Of a stretch of DNA of 64,000 nucleotides, positions 1 through 9,071 are shown piece by piece; position 1 is the stretch's first letter, and each line of letters starts with the position of its first letter. The DNA lies in the NCBI GenBank assembly GCA_016706255.1, contig JADJJZ010000011.1, positions 62,001 to 126,000 of the forward strand, written 5' to 3'. The position numbers and the translations under genes were made by a program. This DNA is from Bacteroidota bacterium (GTDB lineage Bacteria; Bacteroidota; Bacteroidia; Chitinophagales; BACL12). The notes below the pieces were generated by a model. That model searched no databases and had not been told where the DNA came from. It was given only the letters and a program-made list of their open reading frames with translations.

Positions 1-44
1 CTGTTATCAGAAACAAGGATAGTAAACAATATTTTAGCATAATT

Positions 45-668
45 TTAAATTTCATTGAGTTCAAATTTACCTTTATTAAAAATAGCATCAATAATACTCA
101 GGTTTTCAAAAAAAGGAAAGCGATCGGAAAATACCTGATTGTATGGTTCAAAATTGGTATTTTCCGGATAAATTTTTGGTTTAATTAAATCTCTATAATC
201 TTCATAACCATCAACACCTTTTTCGAGGTATTGTTCCGTAAAAGTAATTTCAGGTTTTAATTTTAAAATAGTGAACACCACCTTTAACGCTGCCATATTC
301 AATTCAAGCAGGGTTTCGAATTTTTTATGATATAAGGGCGCAATTAAATCTTCAAAGTATTCAAAATAGGCACTTCTGCGATAGCAACTCGTTAATGTCA
401 TCCAATGATTTTTTTGCCAGTTCATTTCATAACTGATTTTGGTATTGCCTACTGTTTTACGTTCATCATGTTTGTGTTGTAAAGGTATGCTGAGGTGTAA
501 AACGCCGTTGGGACTCAAAATATGACAACGATTGCGATAACTTGCTTTAACAAAACTCGAACTGATGTCCAGACAAATACGGTCACGGCCATCCAATAAT
601 TTCATCCAGGCAACCGGGGGCAGATAATGGGGTTCAATTAACAGAATTTTGCTGTTATTTTCTGACAT
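45..668 (-). CDS. WbqC-like family protein
   Basis: The 207-residue protein resembles the WbqC-like family: an early hydrophobic strand followed by HYLPPVAWM, a central Y-R-N-R-C segment, NWQKNHWMTLTSCYR, and an aromatic YFEYFEDLIAPLY stretch. Family members occur in Bacteroidota, often near polysaccharide or envelope genes; their reaction is not established. Translation starts at an ATG on the minus strand only 64 bp from the divergent GWxTD gene, so the two probably share an intergenic promoter region. The length is complete for the family. No signal peptide or membrane segment is visible, so it should be cytoplasmic. Family assignment is from recognition of the conserved pattern, not from a search. 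Confidence 0.75.
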   Translation of the reverse strand: MSENNSKILLIEPHYLPPVAWMKLLDGRDRICLDISSSFVKASYRNRCHILSPNGVLHLSIPLQHKHDERKTVGNTKISYEMNWQKNHWMTLTSCYRRSAYFEYFEDLIAPLYHKKFETLLELNMAALKVVFTILKLKPEITFTEQYLEKGVDGYEDYRDLIKPKIYPENTNFEPYNQVFSDRFPFFENLSIIDAIFNKGKFELNEI

Positions 669-732
669 TAAAATGATAGTTTAATTCCGTCTCAATCAAA
701 ATAAACTGTAATTTTAACATAATTTTCGGTCT

Positions 733-2202
733 ATGAAAAAAATCCTACTTGTCGCCTTTGTGGTAATGATTGCCAAAAGCCTTGTTTTTGGGCAATCGCT
801 CAACCAAAACACCACCGTAAGGGCATGTATGTTTCTGCATCCTGAAGATGGCGCCTACTTTGAAACTTACCTCATTGCAGGTGCTAATGCATTAAAATAT
901 GTTCCGGTAAAACCCCGCGGTTTTGCTGCCGGAGTCGATGTGCAAATTTTAATTACACAAGGTGATAAAGTGCTCAATTTCGATAAATACCGACTCAATA
1001 CACCAACCGTTTACGATACAGCAAAAATTGATTTCAGCATTATTGACCAAAAACGTTTATTCGTGCCAAATGTAGCTTCTGTAGTAGAAGTTAAAATTAC
1101 AGATATCAACGATTCATTAAATAGTTTTACCTACACCGAAGTATTCAGTTCATTTATGACCGGTGTTGTGCAGATTTCAGATATTCAGTTTGCGGATACG
1201 TATAAAATGACATCGGTAAAAAATAATTTTACTAAAAATGGTGTTGAATTACAGCCATATCCATTAAACTTTTTTCCTTCAGGAAGAAATAGTATTATTT
1301 TTTACGGAGAAGTTTATAATACCGATAAATATCTTACCGATGATCAGTTTATGATTACGTATTCGATAAAAAATGCCAGCACTGATGAATTTAATCAGCA
1401 ATTTTATCAATACACAAAAGCAGATAAACAACCGGTATTTTCATTCGTTAAAGAAATGGATATTGCTGATTTACCGGGCGGAAATTATAATTTAATTGTT
1501 GAGGTCAGAAATAAAAAAAATGAACTGCTTGCTATGCGCAAAGTATTTATTCAACGCGCAAATGCCGGAGCAATCAACAATTGGGAAAATATTCAGATGA
1601 TTAATACATCAGGCACTTTCGCCGATAATTATACGGAAGAACAACTCAATTATTTTTTAGATGTTATTAAACCGGTTGCTTCTGAATCGGATCGAAATTT
1701 AATTGAATCGTTGAGCGACAGGGTAGAGCCGGATATGAAAAAGAAGTTTCTATACAACTTCTGGGTTGAACGCAATCAGGTGGATCCTTATGCAGAATGG
1801 CTGGCTTATCTCGACAGGGTGAAAGAAGTAAACAGTAGTTTCGGAACACCATCACGCCCCGGATATAAAACTGATCGAGGAAGGGTATTTCTGCAATACG
1901 GCAGACCTTATGATGTTGTTACCAGTGTGAATGAACCGGGCGCTTACCCGTATGAAATCTGGTTTTACACGACTTTACCGGATAAACAAACCAATATTGG
2001 CTTCGCGTTTTATGAGCCTTCCATGGTTTCCAACGACTATATTCTGATGCATTCCAATGCCCGCGGCGAAATAAACGACGAGCGCTGGAAGGTGAAACTT
2101 TACGAAAATGTGGCTTCTCCGTCCGAATTAATGGATTTTGATAATACCAAGGTGGAAGATAAAATTGGCGGCTACAGGGCAGTTGACATGTATGAATTTT
2201 AG
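733..2202 (+). CDS. GWxTD domain-containing secreted protein
   Basis: A 489-residue protein beginning with a typical signal peptide (lysines, then hydrophobic run, ending near VFGQ), so it is exported. The C-terminal third carries the domain named after the GWxTD motif, here as GYKTDRGRVFLQYGRP near residue 377. That domain is widespread in Bacteroidota and related phyla, is of unknown biochemical role, and is usually found in exported proteins. The middle is beta-rich with no catalytic motif that I recognise. It is followed after 17 bp by a glycosyltransferase gene on the same strand, which suggests co-transcription. The ATG start is supported by the signal peptide. Confidence 0.8.
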   Translation: MKKILLVAFVVMIAKSLVFGQSLNQNTTVRACMFLHPEDGAYFETYLIAGANALKYVPVKPRGFAAGVDVQILITQGDKVLNFDKYRLNTPTVYDTAKIDFSIIDQKRLFVPNVASVVEVKITDINDSLNSFTYTEVFSSFMTGVVQISDIQFADTYKMTSVKNNFTKNGVELQPYPLNFFPSGRNSIIFYGEVYNTDKYLTDDQFMITYSIKNASTDEFNQQFYQYTKADKQPVFSFVKEMDIADLPGGNYNLIVEVRNKKNELLAMRKVFIQRANAGAINNWENIQMINTSGTFADNYTEEQLNYFLDVIKPVASESDRNLIESLSDRVEPDMKKKFLYNFWVERNQVDPYAEWLAYLDRVKEVNSSFGTPSRPGYKTDRGRVFLQYGRPYDVVTSVNEPGAYPYEIWFYTTLPDKQTNIGFAFYEPSMVSNDYILMHSNARGEINDERWKVKLYENVASPSELMDFDNTKVEDKIGGYRAVDMYEF

Positions 2203-2219
2203 TATATCTTTATCCGTTC

Positions 2220-3287
2220 ATGCATCAGGAAGATATTCTGCAAAAACCGCTGGTTGCGGTGGTTATTCTTTCGTGGAACGGACAACAATACTTGGAGCAG
2301 TTTCTGCCTTCGGTTGTTAAGCTGAGTTACCAGCCTTTGGACATTTATGTAGCGGATAATGCATCTACAGATAATACGATAACATTTCTCGAACAACATT
2401 ATCCTGCAATTAAAATTATTCGTATCAGCAAAAATGAAGGTTTTGCTAAAGGATATAATGTTGCGTTAAAAGATGTAGTTGCTGATTATTATTTACTCTT
2501 AAATCAGGACGTTGAAGTTGAGCCTAATTTAATTGAGCCATTATTGGAAAAAATGGAATCGGATGTAAATATTGCGGCTGCACAACCTAAATTATTAGCT
2601 TACCATAATAAAAATCAGTTTGAATACGCCGGAGCTGCCGGTGGCTATATCGATAAACTGGGATATCCGTTTTGTAAGGGAAGAATTTTTGATGTTGCGG
2701 AGATGGATGAAGGGCAATACAACACAGCAGGTGAAATATTTTGGGCTAGTGGTGCTGCATTATTTGTGCGGGCCGATTTATTTAAACGGTTTAAAGGATT
2801 TGATCCCGACTATTTTGCACACATGGAAGAAATTGATTTGTGTTGGCGATTTAAGCGTGCAGGATATAAAATCTGGTATGTCCCTGAATCCGTGGTTTAT
2901 CATGTTGGTGGTGGTTCTTTGCCAAAAGAAAATCCGCATAAAACCTATCTCAATTTCAGAAATAATTTGTTCATGATTTTTAAAAATTATGAAACGCAGG
3001 AATTAATCTGGAAGTTACCGGTAAGAATTTTATTAGAAAATGTTGCATTTTTAAAAGCCTTGTTGCAGGGAAAATGGAAAGAGGCTTTTGCAATATTTAG
3101 GGCAGATTGGCATTTTGTTATTTCAATACCATTACAATTAAAAAAGCGCTACGATAACTGGAAAAATTATCATCGCAACCGCATCGATACCACTCGTGTT
3201 CGCAAAACCGGCTATTTTTCCGGCAGCATCGTCTGGCAGTTTTTCATCCGCAAGCGCAAGCGGTTCAACGATCTTCCAAGTGAGTAA
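2220..3287 (+). CDS. Glycosyltransferase family 2
   Basis: A 355-residue GT-A fold enzyme. The N-terminus has VVILSWNGQQYLEQFLPSV, then VADNASTDNT, and the metal-binding region LLNQDVEVEP near residue 96. Further down are the acceptor-side WASGAALFVR and the E-x-x-D-L-C-W-R element, characteristic of rhamnosyl- or mannosyl-transferase-like GT2 proteins. The C-terminal 80 residues are basic and contain hydrophobic stretches that suggest peripheral membrane association. It lies 17 bp downstream of the GWxTD gene. Sugar donor and acceptor cannot be read from sequence; a role in cell-surface glycan synthesis is inference. Confidence 0.88.
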   Translation: MHQEDILQKPLVAVVILSWNGQQYLEQFLPSVVKLSYQPLDIYVADNASTDNTITFLEQHYPAIKIIRISKNEGFAKGYNVALKDVVADYYLLLNQDVEVEPNLIEPLLEKMESDVNIAAAQPKLLAYHNKNQFEYAGAAGGYIDKLGYPFCKGRIFDVAEMDEGQYNTAGEIFWASGAALFVRADLFKRFKGFDPDYFAHMEEIDLCWRFKRAGYKIWYVPESVVYHVGGGSLPKENPHKTYLNFRNNLFMIFKNYETQELIWKLPVRILLENVAFLKALLQGKWKEAFAIFRADWHFVISIPLQLKKRYDNWKNYHRNRIDTTRVRKTGYFSGSIVWQFFIRKRKRFNDLPSE

Positions 3288-3351
3288 TGAGTGATGAGTA
3301 ATGAGTGGTGAGGAAGTAAAAAGCAAATTACTTGCACTTAATTTCATTTTT

Positions 3352-4330
3352 ATAAAACAGCCGAAACCACAAAGAAAATACAAAGAGAACAGCCCACTGA
3401 GGACACAGAGGGGTTTATAGTAAGATTAAATTATTTATATTAATTGAAATTAAATACTAAAAATATAAATGGTTGAAAAATTTCTCCGCGAACTTTGTGT
3501 GCATTTTCTCTGTGGGCTCCGTGGTTACGGCTGTTTCAGAAATTTACTTACTCTTAATTTTATTTTTAAAACAGCCGAAACCACAGAGAACAAAGAGAGC
3601 CCACTGAGGACACAGAGGGGTTTATAGTAAGATTAAATTATTTATATTAATTGAAATTAAATACTAAAAGATAAATGGTTGAAAAATTCTCCCGAACTTT
3701 GTGTGTATTTTCTTGGGCCTTTGTGGTTTCGGCTGTTTCAAGAAAGTAAATTACTTGCACTTAATTTCATTTTTATAAAACAGCCGAAACCACAAGAAAA
3801 TACAAAGAGAACAGCCCACTGAGGACACAGAGGGGTTTATAGTAAGATTAAATTATTTATATTAATTGAAATTAAATACTAAAAATATAAATGGTTGAAA
3901 AATTTCTCCGCGAACTTTGTGTGCATTTTCTCTGTGGGCTCCGTGGTTACGGCTGTTTCAAGAAGGTAAATTACTTACACTTAATTTTATTTTTTAAAAC
4001 AGCCGAAACCACAGAGAAAATACAAAGAGAACAGCCCACTGAGGACACAGAGGGGTTTATAGTAAGATTAAATTATTTATATTAATTGAAATTAAATACT
4101 AAAAATATAAATGGTTGAAAAATTTCTCCGCGAACTTTGTGTGCATTTTCTCTGTGGGCTCCGTGGTTTCGGCTGTTTCAAGAAAGTAAATTCCTTGCAA
4201 TTAATTTCATTTTTTAAAACAGCCCAAACCACTAAGACGCTGAGGCCACAAAGAAACACGAAGATTTAAATACACTTAACTTAGCGACCCTTAGCGGCCT
4301 TCGAGCCTTCGCGGTTACGGCTGTTAAAAA
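3352..4330. repeat. Tandem block of ~213-bp units with inverted ends
   Basis: Four close copies (starting near 3354, 3570, 3777 and 3996) and one divergent copy (4219-4327). Each opens with AACAGCCGAAACCAC and closes with GTGGTTACGGCTGTT or a near variant, so each unit has imperfect inverted ends. The centre is AT-rich (GGTTTATAGTAAGATTAAA and following). Units are separated by short AT-rich linkers. The left arm is nearly identical, in reverse complement, to a module in the 30-37 kb array. A 64-residue open frame inside one copy is not a gene. The block fills the 1.17-kb gap between the GT2 gene and aroQ. Confidence 0.9.
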
Positions 4331-4459
4331 AATGTATTAGCTAAGAATAATTTACAATCAAAGAAGAAATAAAATCCATCAATCCCCATTATCCCCAAAT
4401 TGAAATCGAGTAACACTTCACCTCATATCTTGCAGTCCCCACTCATCTCTCATTACTCA

Positions 4460-4906
4460 TTACTCATAATATCCGCTCAGCGGATCACTCTGCTTCAAAA
4501 AATATTTAATCGCCAATGCATAACCTTCCAAACCTAAACCAACAATCAAACCTTTACATTTTGCAGTGAGCACATCATTATGGCGATACGCTTCTCTTGC
4601 AAAGGTGTTGGAAATATGCACTTCAACCACAGGCGTATTTATTGAACTAATCGCATCAGCAATTGCAATAGAAGTATGCGAATAACCACCCGCATTAATC
4701 ACAATTCCATCATAAATAAATCCCACCTCATGCAGTTTATCAATTAAAATACCTTCCACATTACTTTGAAAGTATTCCAATTCCACATTCGGAAATCGCA
4801 GTTCAAGTGTTTTGAAAAAATCTTCAAATGTTTCGCTGCCATAAATTTCAGGTTCGCGAACACCAAGCAGATTTAAATTCGGACCGTTTATGATGATGAT
4901 TTTCAT
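4460..4906 (-). CDS. aroQ: Type II 3-dehydroquinate dehydratase
   Basis: A 148-residue enzyme of the usual type II length. It catalyses dehydration of 3-dehydroquinate to 3-dehydroshikimate in the shikimate pathway, in the cytoplasm. The diagnostic motifs are all present: GPNLNLLGVREPEIYG at the N-terminus (flexible lid with catalytic Arg/Tyr), INAGGYSHTSIAIADAI in the middle, and VEVHISNTFAREAYRHNDV toward the end, which carries the active-site His and Arg. The minus-strand ATG start precedes the conserved first beta strand MKIIIINGPN directly. It is divergent from xerD, with about 80 bp between the starts. Confidence 0.96.
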   Translation of the reverse strand: MKIIIINGPNLNLLGVREPEIYGSETFEDFFKTLELRFPNVELEYFQSNVEGILIDKLHEVGFIYDGIVINAGGYSHTSIAIADAISSINTPVVEVHISNTFAREAYRHNDVLTAKCKGLIVGLGLEGYALAIKYFLKQSDPLSGYYE

Positions 4907-4989
4907 TAGTGGACAAATTTACAATTATTCACAATTCGAAATAGCATAAGGAATAAAAGCGTTGAGTAAAATGCATCTATCTTTTCACC

Positions 4990-5892
4990 GTGAACTGGAA
5001 TGCTGCGATAAAGGAATTTAAAAACTACCTCCAATTGGAGAAATCACTATCCGCCAACTCGGTAGAAGCCTACATGCGCGACATTGGAAAATTAGCTACC
5101 TTCCTCGAAAAAAATTACCCCAACACAGCCCCCGAAAACGTCAACCGCGAACATCTGGAAGGTTTTTTAATCTTTTTACACGAAATCAGCATGAACGACC
5201 GCAGTCAGGCCAGGATTATCAGCGGTGTAAGGGCGTTTTACAAGTTTTTGCTCATGGAAGACCTTATAGACAACGATCCGAGTCAGCTGCTGGACTTGCC
5301 CAAACTGAGTAGAAAATTGCCTGACACCCTCTCTTACGACGAAATAAGCGCTATTATCTCCGCAATTGACCTCAGTACACCGGAAGGTCAGCGCAATAAA
5401 GCCATTTTTGAGACCTTATACAGCTGCGGACTACGAGTAAGTGAATTAACAGGTTTAAAAATCAGCGACATGTTTATGGACGATGGTTTCGTAAAAGTCC
5501 GGGGTAAGGGCAACAAAGAACGTTTGGTACCAATAGGGGATAGTGCTATAAATTATATCAATATCTATAAACAAACCGTTCGCAGTCATATTGGTGTGCA
5601 GCGGGGTTTTGAAGACCATTTATTCCTGAACCGCAATGGTAGAGCACTTTCCAGGGTTTATATCTTCATGCTCATCAAACAACTCGCCGAAAAAGCCGGC
5701 ATCAAAAAATCCATCTCCCCCCATACCTTCCGCCACTCCTTCGCCACCCACCTCATCGAAGGCGGTGCCGACCTCCGCGCCGTCCAGGAAATGCTCGGCC
5801 ACGAATCCATCACCACCACCGAAATCTACACCCACATCGACCGCGAATTCCTCCGCGCCACCTTAATTCAATTCCATCCGAGATTCAAATAA
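4990..5892 (+). CDS. xerD: Tyrosine site-specific recombinase XerC/D
   Basis: A 300-residue tyrosine recombinase with an N-terminal SAM-like core-binding domain (residues 1-100) and a C-terminal catalytic domain. The catalytic set is visible: Arg in SCGLRVSELTGL, the Lys-bearing beta hairpin VRGKGNKERLVPIG, HTFRHSFATHLIEGGADL (His and Arg), LGHESITTTEIYTH (His and nucleophilic Tyr). The size and ending match housekeeping Xer proteins that resolve chromosome dimers at dif, rather than integron or phage integrases. The start is GTG; no in-frame ATG lies nearby. XerC versus XerD cannot be separated confidently here; Bacteroidota annotations usually use XerD. Confidence 0.92.
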   Translation: MNWNAAIKEFKNYLQLEKSLSANSVEAYMRDIGKLATFLEKNYPNTAPENVNREHLEGFLIFLHEISMNDRSQARIISGVRAFYKFLLMEDLIDNDPSQLLDLPKLSRKLPDTLSYDEISAIISAIDLSTPEGQRNKAIFETLYSCGLRVSELTGLKISDMFMDDGFVKVRGKGNKERLVPIGDSAINYINIYKQTVRSHIGVQRGFEDHLFLNRNGRALSRVYIFMLIKQLAEKAGIKKSISPHTFRHSFATHLIEGGADLRAVQEMLGHESITTTEIYTHIDREFLRATLIQFHPRFK

Positions 5893-5893
5893 T

Positions 5894-6043
5894 TAACAAG
5901 GAACACAGATATAACAGATTTAACGGATTTAACAGGATTAATTTTTCTACTTCAATAGCAAATTGAGTTAAAATTTAAAAAATCCGTCCATACCCGTTTA
6001 ATCCGTTTAATCAGTGCCTGCCTGCCGTGGTAGGTTCCTTTTT
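5894..6043. repeat. Inverted repeat with GGATTTAACGG-type arms
   Basis: Right after xerD, the left arm reads GGAACACAGATATAACAG followed by ATTTAACGGATTTAACAGG. About 80 bp further the complementary arm reads CGTTTAATCCGTTTAATCAG and finishes with GGTTCCTTTTT. The transcript could fold into a long imperfect hairpin that may also stop xerD transcription. A solitary half of the same repeat lies at about 24190-24238, upstream of the NifU-like gene's 3' end. Confidence 0.65.
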
Positions 6044-6071
6044 GAACATTCCGGAATTCGTATTACCTTTG
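6041..6071 (+). promoter_or_regulatory. Bacteroidota-type promoter of tRNA-Leu
   Basis: TTTG at 6041-6044, 19-nt spacer, then TACCTTTG at 6064-6071. This matches the known Bacteroidota primary sigma consensus TTTG-(19-21)-TAnnTTTG. The tRNA begins 11 nt downstream. Confidence 0.8.
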
Positions 6072-6081
6072 CACCCGCCTT

Positions 6082-6165
6082 GCCCAGGTGGTGGAATTGG
6101 TAGACACACTAGCTTGAGGGGCTAGCGCCCGCAAGGGTGTGCAAGTTCGAATCTTGTCCTGGGCA
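6082..6165 (+). tRNA. tRNA-Leu (anticodon GAG)
   Basis: The acceptor stem GCCCAGG (6082-6088) pairs with CCTGGGC (6158-6164). The anticodon stem-loop is CTAGC-TTGAGGG-GCTAG, giving anticodon GAG, which reads CUC/CUU leucine codons. A long class II variable arm (CGCCCGCAAGGGTGT region) and a T arm with TTCGAAT are present. The 3' CCA is not encoded; the discriminator base is A at 6165. All arms fold, so this is a functional-looking tRNA. Confidence 0.97.
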
Positions 6166-6233
6166 CTTCTTACCTCCCAAAACAAAAATTAGTATAATAT
6201 TCTGATTAACAAATAATTAGGCAGACTTACCTA

Positions 6234-6455
6234 TTATAAATCACGAATCGGATCAATTTTATCGCGCAGGTAATTTTTAAGATTTACCCAAAAAGCAATT
6301 ATCATATAAATAATCACCGGTGACCCCAGTGCTAAAAATGAAGCATACACAAAAAACAATCGCACACGACTCGACGCTATACCCATTTTTTCTCCCAACC
6401 AGGCACAAGCACCAAAGGCGCCGGTTTCTATAAGGTGTTTGATTCGATATAACAT
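6234..6455 (-). CDS. PspC domain membrane protein
   Basis: A 73-residue protein with the compact PspC pattern: basic N-terminus, CAWLGEKMGIASSRVRLFF, then one long hydrophobic segment (VYASFLALGSPVIIYMIIAF) that is a likely membrane helix, and a charged tail. PspC proteins belong to envelope-stress (phage shock) systems, but this is a stand-alone small copy with no pspA or pspB beside it. The start ATG fits the domain start. A regulatory role is inference from family only. Confidence 0.8.
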   Translation of the reverse strand: MLYRIKHLIETGAFGACAWLGEKMGIASSRVRLFFVYASFLALGSPVIIYMIIAFWVNLKNYLRDKIDPIRDL

Positions 6456-6478
6456 AGTTGGTTGTTTTTACAAATATA

Positions 6479-7744
6479 TTAAATTTTCCCGCTTTTCAAA
6501 ATAGTGAAACCAACACTACACTCCAGGCAACGTTTATTGCTGCAATAATTTTTTTTCAATTCGAGCAGCGCCTGACTGTCACCCGCGTGTTTTGCTTTTA
6601 TGCCTAAACGTTCCCACTGCCTAGTGATGGTATTGTTTTCCGCTTCTAAATGTTCGAGCAAATCAACAGCATTTACGCAAATTTGTTCATTGCCGGTTTT
6701 TTTACCGTACAAAAAAAGTAAAGGCGCAATGGTATTTATCAAAATCAAATCGATAGTATCCTTTCCCAGTGTTGCCGATTTAACTGCTGCTGCTTTTTTA
6801 AAATGATAATGTTCCTTCCAATATGCCGAAGCCTCCGCCTGAAATATTTTTTTTATCGATTTACTATCTACACAACTTAATATTGCTGAAAATAAACGGT
6901 CGTGCGCGGATAAAAATGACGCGAGCTGACTCATCCGAACCGTCGGGAAATTTGCAGGCCGCATCCGCAAAAATTTCCATTCCAGCGGACGAATTCCTTC
7001 CAACCGGTATTTTGATTTCAGAAAAACATATTCCGCCTGCAACTGATGCGGATATAATTCGCGGAAACTGCCTTCCAAAAATCCGGCCTGACCAAACAAT
7101 AATGCTTCAATTTGTTTGGGCTGATTTAAATGTTTTAAAATAATTTTATAAGGCAAACTTCTTGCAACACCTTCAAATGGATCAGCATTAATATTGGTGC
7201 CGAAATTTCTTGCAATTAACTGATAACAGGTTTCTTCCCAATCCTGATTATTTAATATTAATCTGTTTTCTACATTAAGCGCTTTTTGTTCCAGCCTTTC
7301 TGTTAATAAGCGGTTAAGTTGTTGTTTAATCGTAATTTCATTTACTGCATGCAAACTTTTTTCACAAGGAATCCACGCAGCAGTTTGCATCATAAATTTA
7401 TAAGTATCAATTAATTTTTCATCGATTAAATTTTTTAATACCAGCGTTGGCATTTTACTTTTTTCATCGTCGTGTATATACACCGCATGTAATATCACAT
7501 TGTCGTAAGCCCTGTCGCTGCTGTGTTTGTGCTCATTCCATTCCGATGAACGGATATGAATTTCAACATTACCGGCCCAGGTAGTTCCTCCAATTTTAAT
7601 ACGTGCATTCGTAAAATCCGGACCACTATGTGTATTGTGGTCGCCATTGTGAATTAAGGTGATTGGGTCACCGTCAGTTGTAAAAATACCGGTAGTGGTA
7701 AACAACTTCATCTTCCAGATAAACTGGAGAAATGCTTCGTTCAT
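6479..7744 (-). CDS. DUF2851 family protein
   Basis: About 421 residues. Features of the DUF2851 family, found almost only in Bacteroidota, include MNEAFLQFIWKMKLF, the polar GDHNTHSGPDFTNARIKI block, WAGNVEIHIRSSEWNEHKHS, and a cysteine group near the C-terminus (NYCSNKRCLECSVG) that could bind metal. The function is unknown. The ATG at 7744 is preferred over an upstream TTG because it directly precedes the conserved NEAFLQF. It is followed by the PspC gene 23 bp downstream on the same strand. Confidence 0.85.
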   Translation of the reverse strand: MNEAFLQFIWKMKLFTTTGIFTTDGDPITLIHNGDHNTHSGPDFTNARIKIGGTTWAGNVEIHIRSSEWNEHKHSSDRAYDNVILHAVYIHDDEKSKMPTLVLKNLIDEKLIDTYKFMMQTAAWIPCEKSLHAVNEITIKQQLNRLLTERLEQKALNVENRLILNNQDWEETCYQLIARNFGTNINADPFEGVARSLPYKIILKHLNQPKQIEALLFGQAGFLEGSFRELYPHQLQAEYVFLKSKYRLEGIRPLEWKFLRMRPANFPTVRMSQLASFLSAHDRLFSAILSCVDSKSIKKIFQAEASAYWKEHYHFKKAAAVKSATLGKDTIDLILINTIAPLLFLYGKKTGNEQICVNAVDLLEHLEAENNTITRQWERLGIKAKHAGDSQALLELKKNYCSNKRCLECSVGFTILKSGKI

Positions 7745-7804
7745 AAACAAATTTTTAAGGGTAAAACAATAAATTTTTATTATCCTGCGATAATAGCACG
7801 CAAG

Positions 7805-8623
7805 TTATAAAAATTTATTTTCCAACAAAAGATTTTCCATTTCTTTTTGCACTGCCTGTGCTTTTTTGGAAGCTGCTTCAGCAAAGTCCGTTCCCTTGCT
7901 TGCATAAATAATATCGCGTGTAGAATTAATTAATAATCCGCAATCTTTATCTATTCCGTTCCGCGTAACCGCGGCTAAGTCGCCGCCCTGTGCACCAACG
8001 CCCGGAACCAGTAAAAAATTATCAGGTGCAATTTTGCGTATGCGTGTAAAATAATCCGGATGTGTTGCACCAACAACAAACATCAAATTTTCGGGATTTC
8101 CCCAAGTGTTAGCTTTTTTTATAACGCGTTCAAATAATTGCTCATCATTTTCCTGCATCAGTTGAAAATCGCTGCTGCCTTTATTAGATGTTAATGCCAA
8201 CAAAATAACCCACTTGCCTTCAAATTGTAAAAAAGGTGTAACGCTATCCTCACCCATATAAGGCGCAACGGTTATGGAATCAAATGGCATATTTTTGAAA
8301 AAAGCCTCCGCATACCGCGACGAAGTATTACCAATATCACCACGTTTGGCATCAGCAATAGTAAAATGGGTTTTGCCGATATACGCTACCGTTTTTTCCA
8401 GACTCGTCCAACCCTTAGCGCCATAAGCCTCATAAAACGCCACATTGGGTTTATAAGCCACACAATAATCGCGCGTAGCATCAATTATTTGTTTATTAAA
8501 CTCAAAAATCGGATCTTCCGTATCCAGCAAATGCGCCGGAATTTTATCTAAATCAGTATCCAAACCTACACAGAGGTAGCTTTTTTTATCCCGAATTTGT
8601 TGTATGAGTTCAGCTTTGTGCAT
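7805..8623 (-). CDS. pyrF: Orotidine 5'-phosphate decarboxylase, type 2
   Basis: A 272-residue enzyme that decarboxylates OMP to UMP in de novo pyrimidine synthesis. The type 2 (long, PyrF/mycobacterial-like) form is shown by SYLCVGLDTDLDKIP at the N-terminus, the catalytic block TIADAKRGDIGNTSSRYAEA with its Asp-Lys-Asp triad residues, TVAPYMGEDS, and VPGVGAQGGDL near the C-terminal phosphate site. The ATG at 8623 (MHKAELIQQIRDKKSYL) is chosen; the frame stays open 57 bp further upstream, but that extension has no family counterpart. It lies 60 bp downstream of the gap to the large T9SS gene and upstream of the DUF2851 gene. Confidence 0.94.
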   Translation of the reverse strand: MHKAELIQQIRDKKSYLCVGLDTDLDKIPAHLLDTEDPIFEFNKQIIDATRDYCVAYKPNVAFYEAYGAKGWTSLEKTVAYIGKTHFTIADAKRGDIGNTSSRYAEAFFKNMPFDSITVAPYMGEDSVTPFLQFEGKWVILLALTSNKGSSDFQLMQENDEQLFERVIKKANTWGNPENLMFVVGATHPDYFTRIRKIAPDNFLLVPGVGAQGGDLAAVTRNGIDKDCGLLINSTRDIIYASKGTDFAEAASKKAQAVQKEMENLLLENKFL

Positions 8624-8982
8624 AATGTTTTGCAAAGTAAATGAATTATTAGCATTCACCAACAAGCATTTAAACACCACCCCAAAAAACCGATATTAAA
8701 AAGTAACTGCATCCTCCTAAATCAAATTATTAATATTTGGAGCATCAACATCCCCCACGCCGGCAAAATCTGCACCGGCTTTGCGCTCCAACAAACTTAT
8801 TTTCTCCAATCTTACGGCGAACCGGCTGTTCCATTGGTACATCGGTACATTAAATCATTGGTACATTAGTTTGTTTCCGCTTCAATCCGGGCTAGATGAA
8901 CATTTCTACAATTCATCACAAATAACCAATTAAATTTAAAAACTGCGGTGTTATTGATTGAAATTCGCATACAATTTAATAT
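8624..8982. repeat. Non-coding gap with GTACATTGG-type repeats
   Basis: No gene is visible. The stretch at 8820-8875 has the CGAACCGGCTGTT joint followed by CATTGGTACATCGGTACATT, the same short repeat that punctuates the 30-37 kb array. Around 8738-8800 a GC-rich segment (GGAGCATCAACATCCC through GGCTTTGCGCTCC) has inverted character and may be a degraded interspersed repeat. Confidence 0.55.
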
Positions 8983-9071
8983 TTATTCAACAACCAATGT
9001 TTCCGATCCAATCATTACATTATTGCTCAATATTTCAATAATATAAAGTCCTGATTGCAAATCTATAATAC

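Noticed and set aside
3891..4085. A 64-residue ORF in the 3.4-4.3 kb repeats
   Set aside because: It exists in only one or two repeat copies, spans unit and linker, and has no protein-like composition.
4990..5892. Phage or conjugative-element integrase
   Set aside because: Size, motif order and chromosomal neighbours fit a housekeeping XerC/D; no att sites or mobile-element genes adjoin it.
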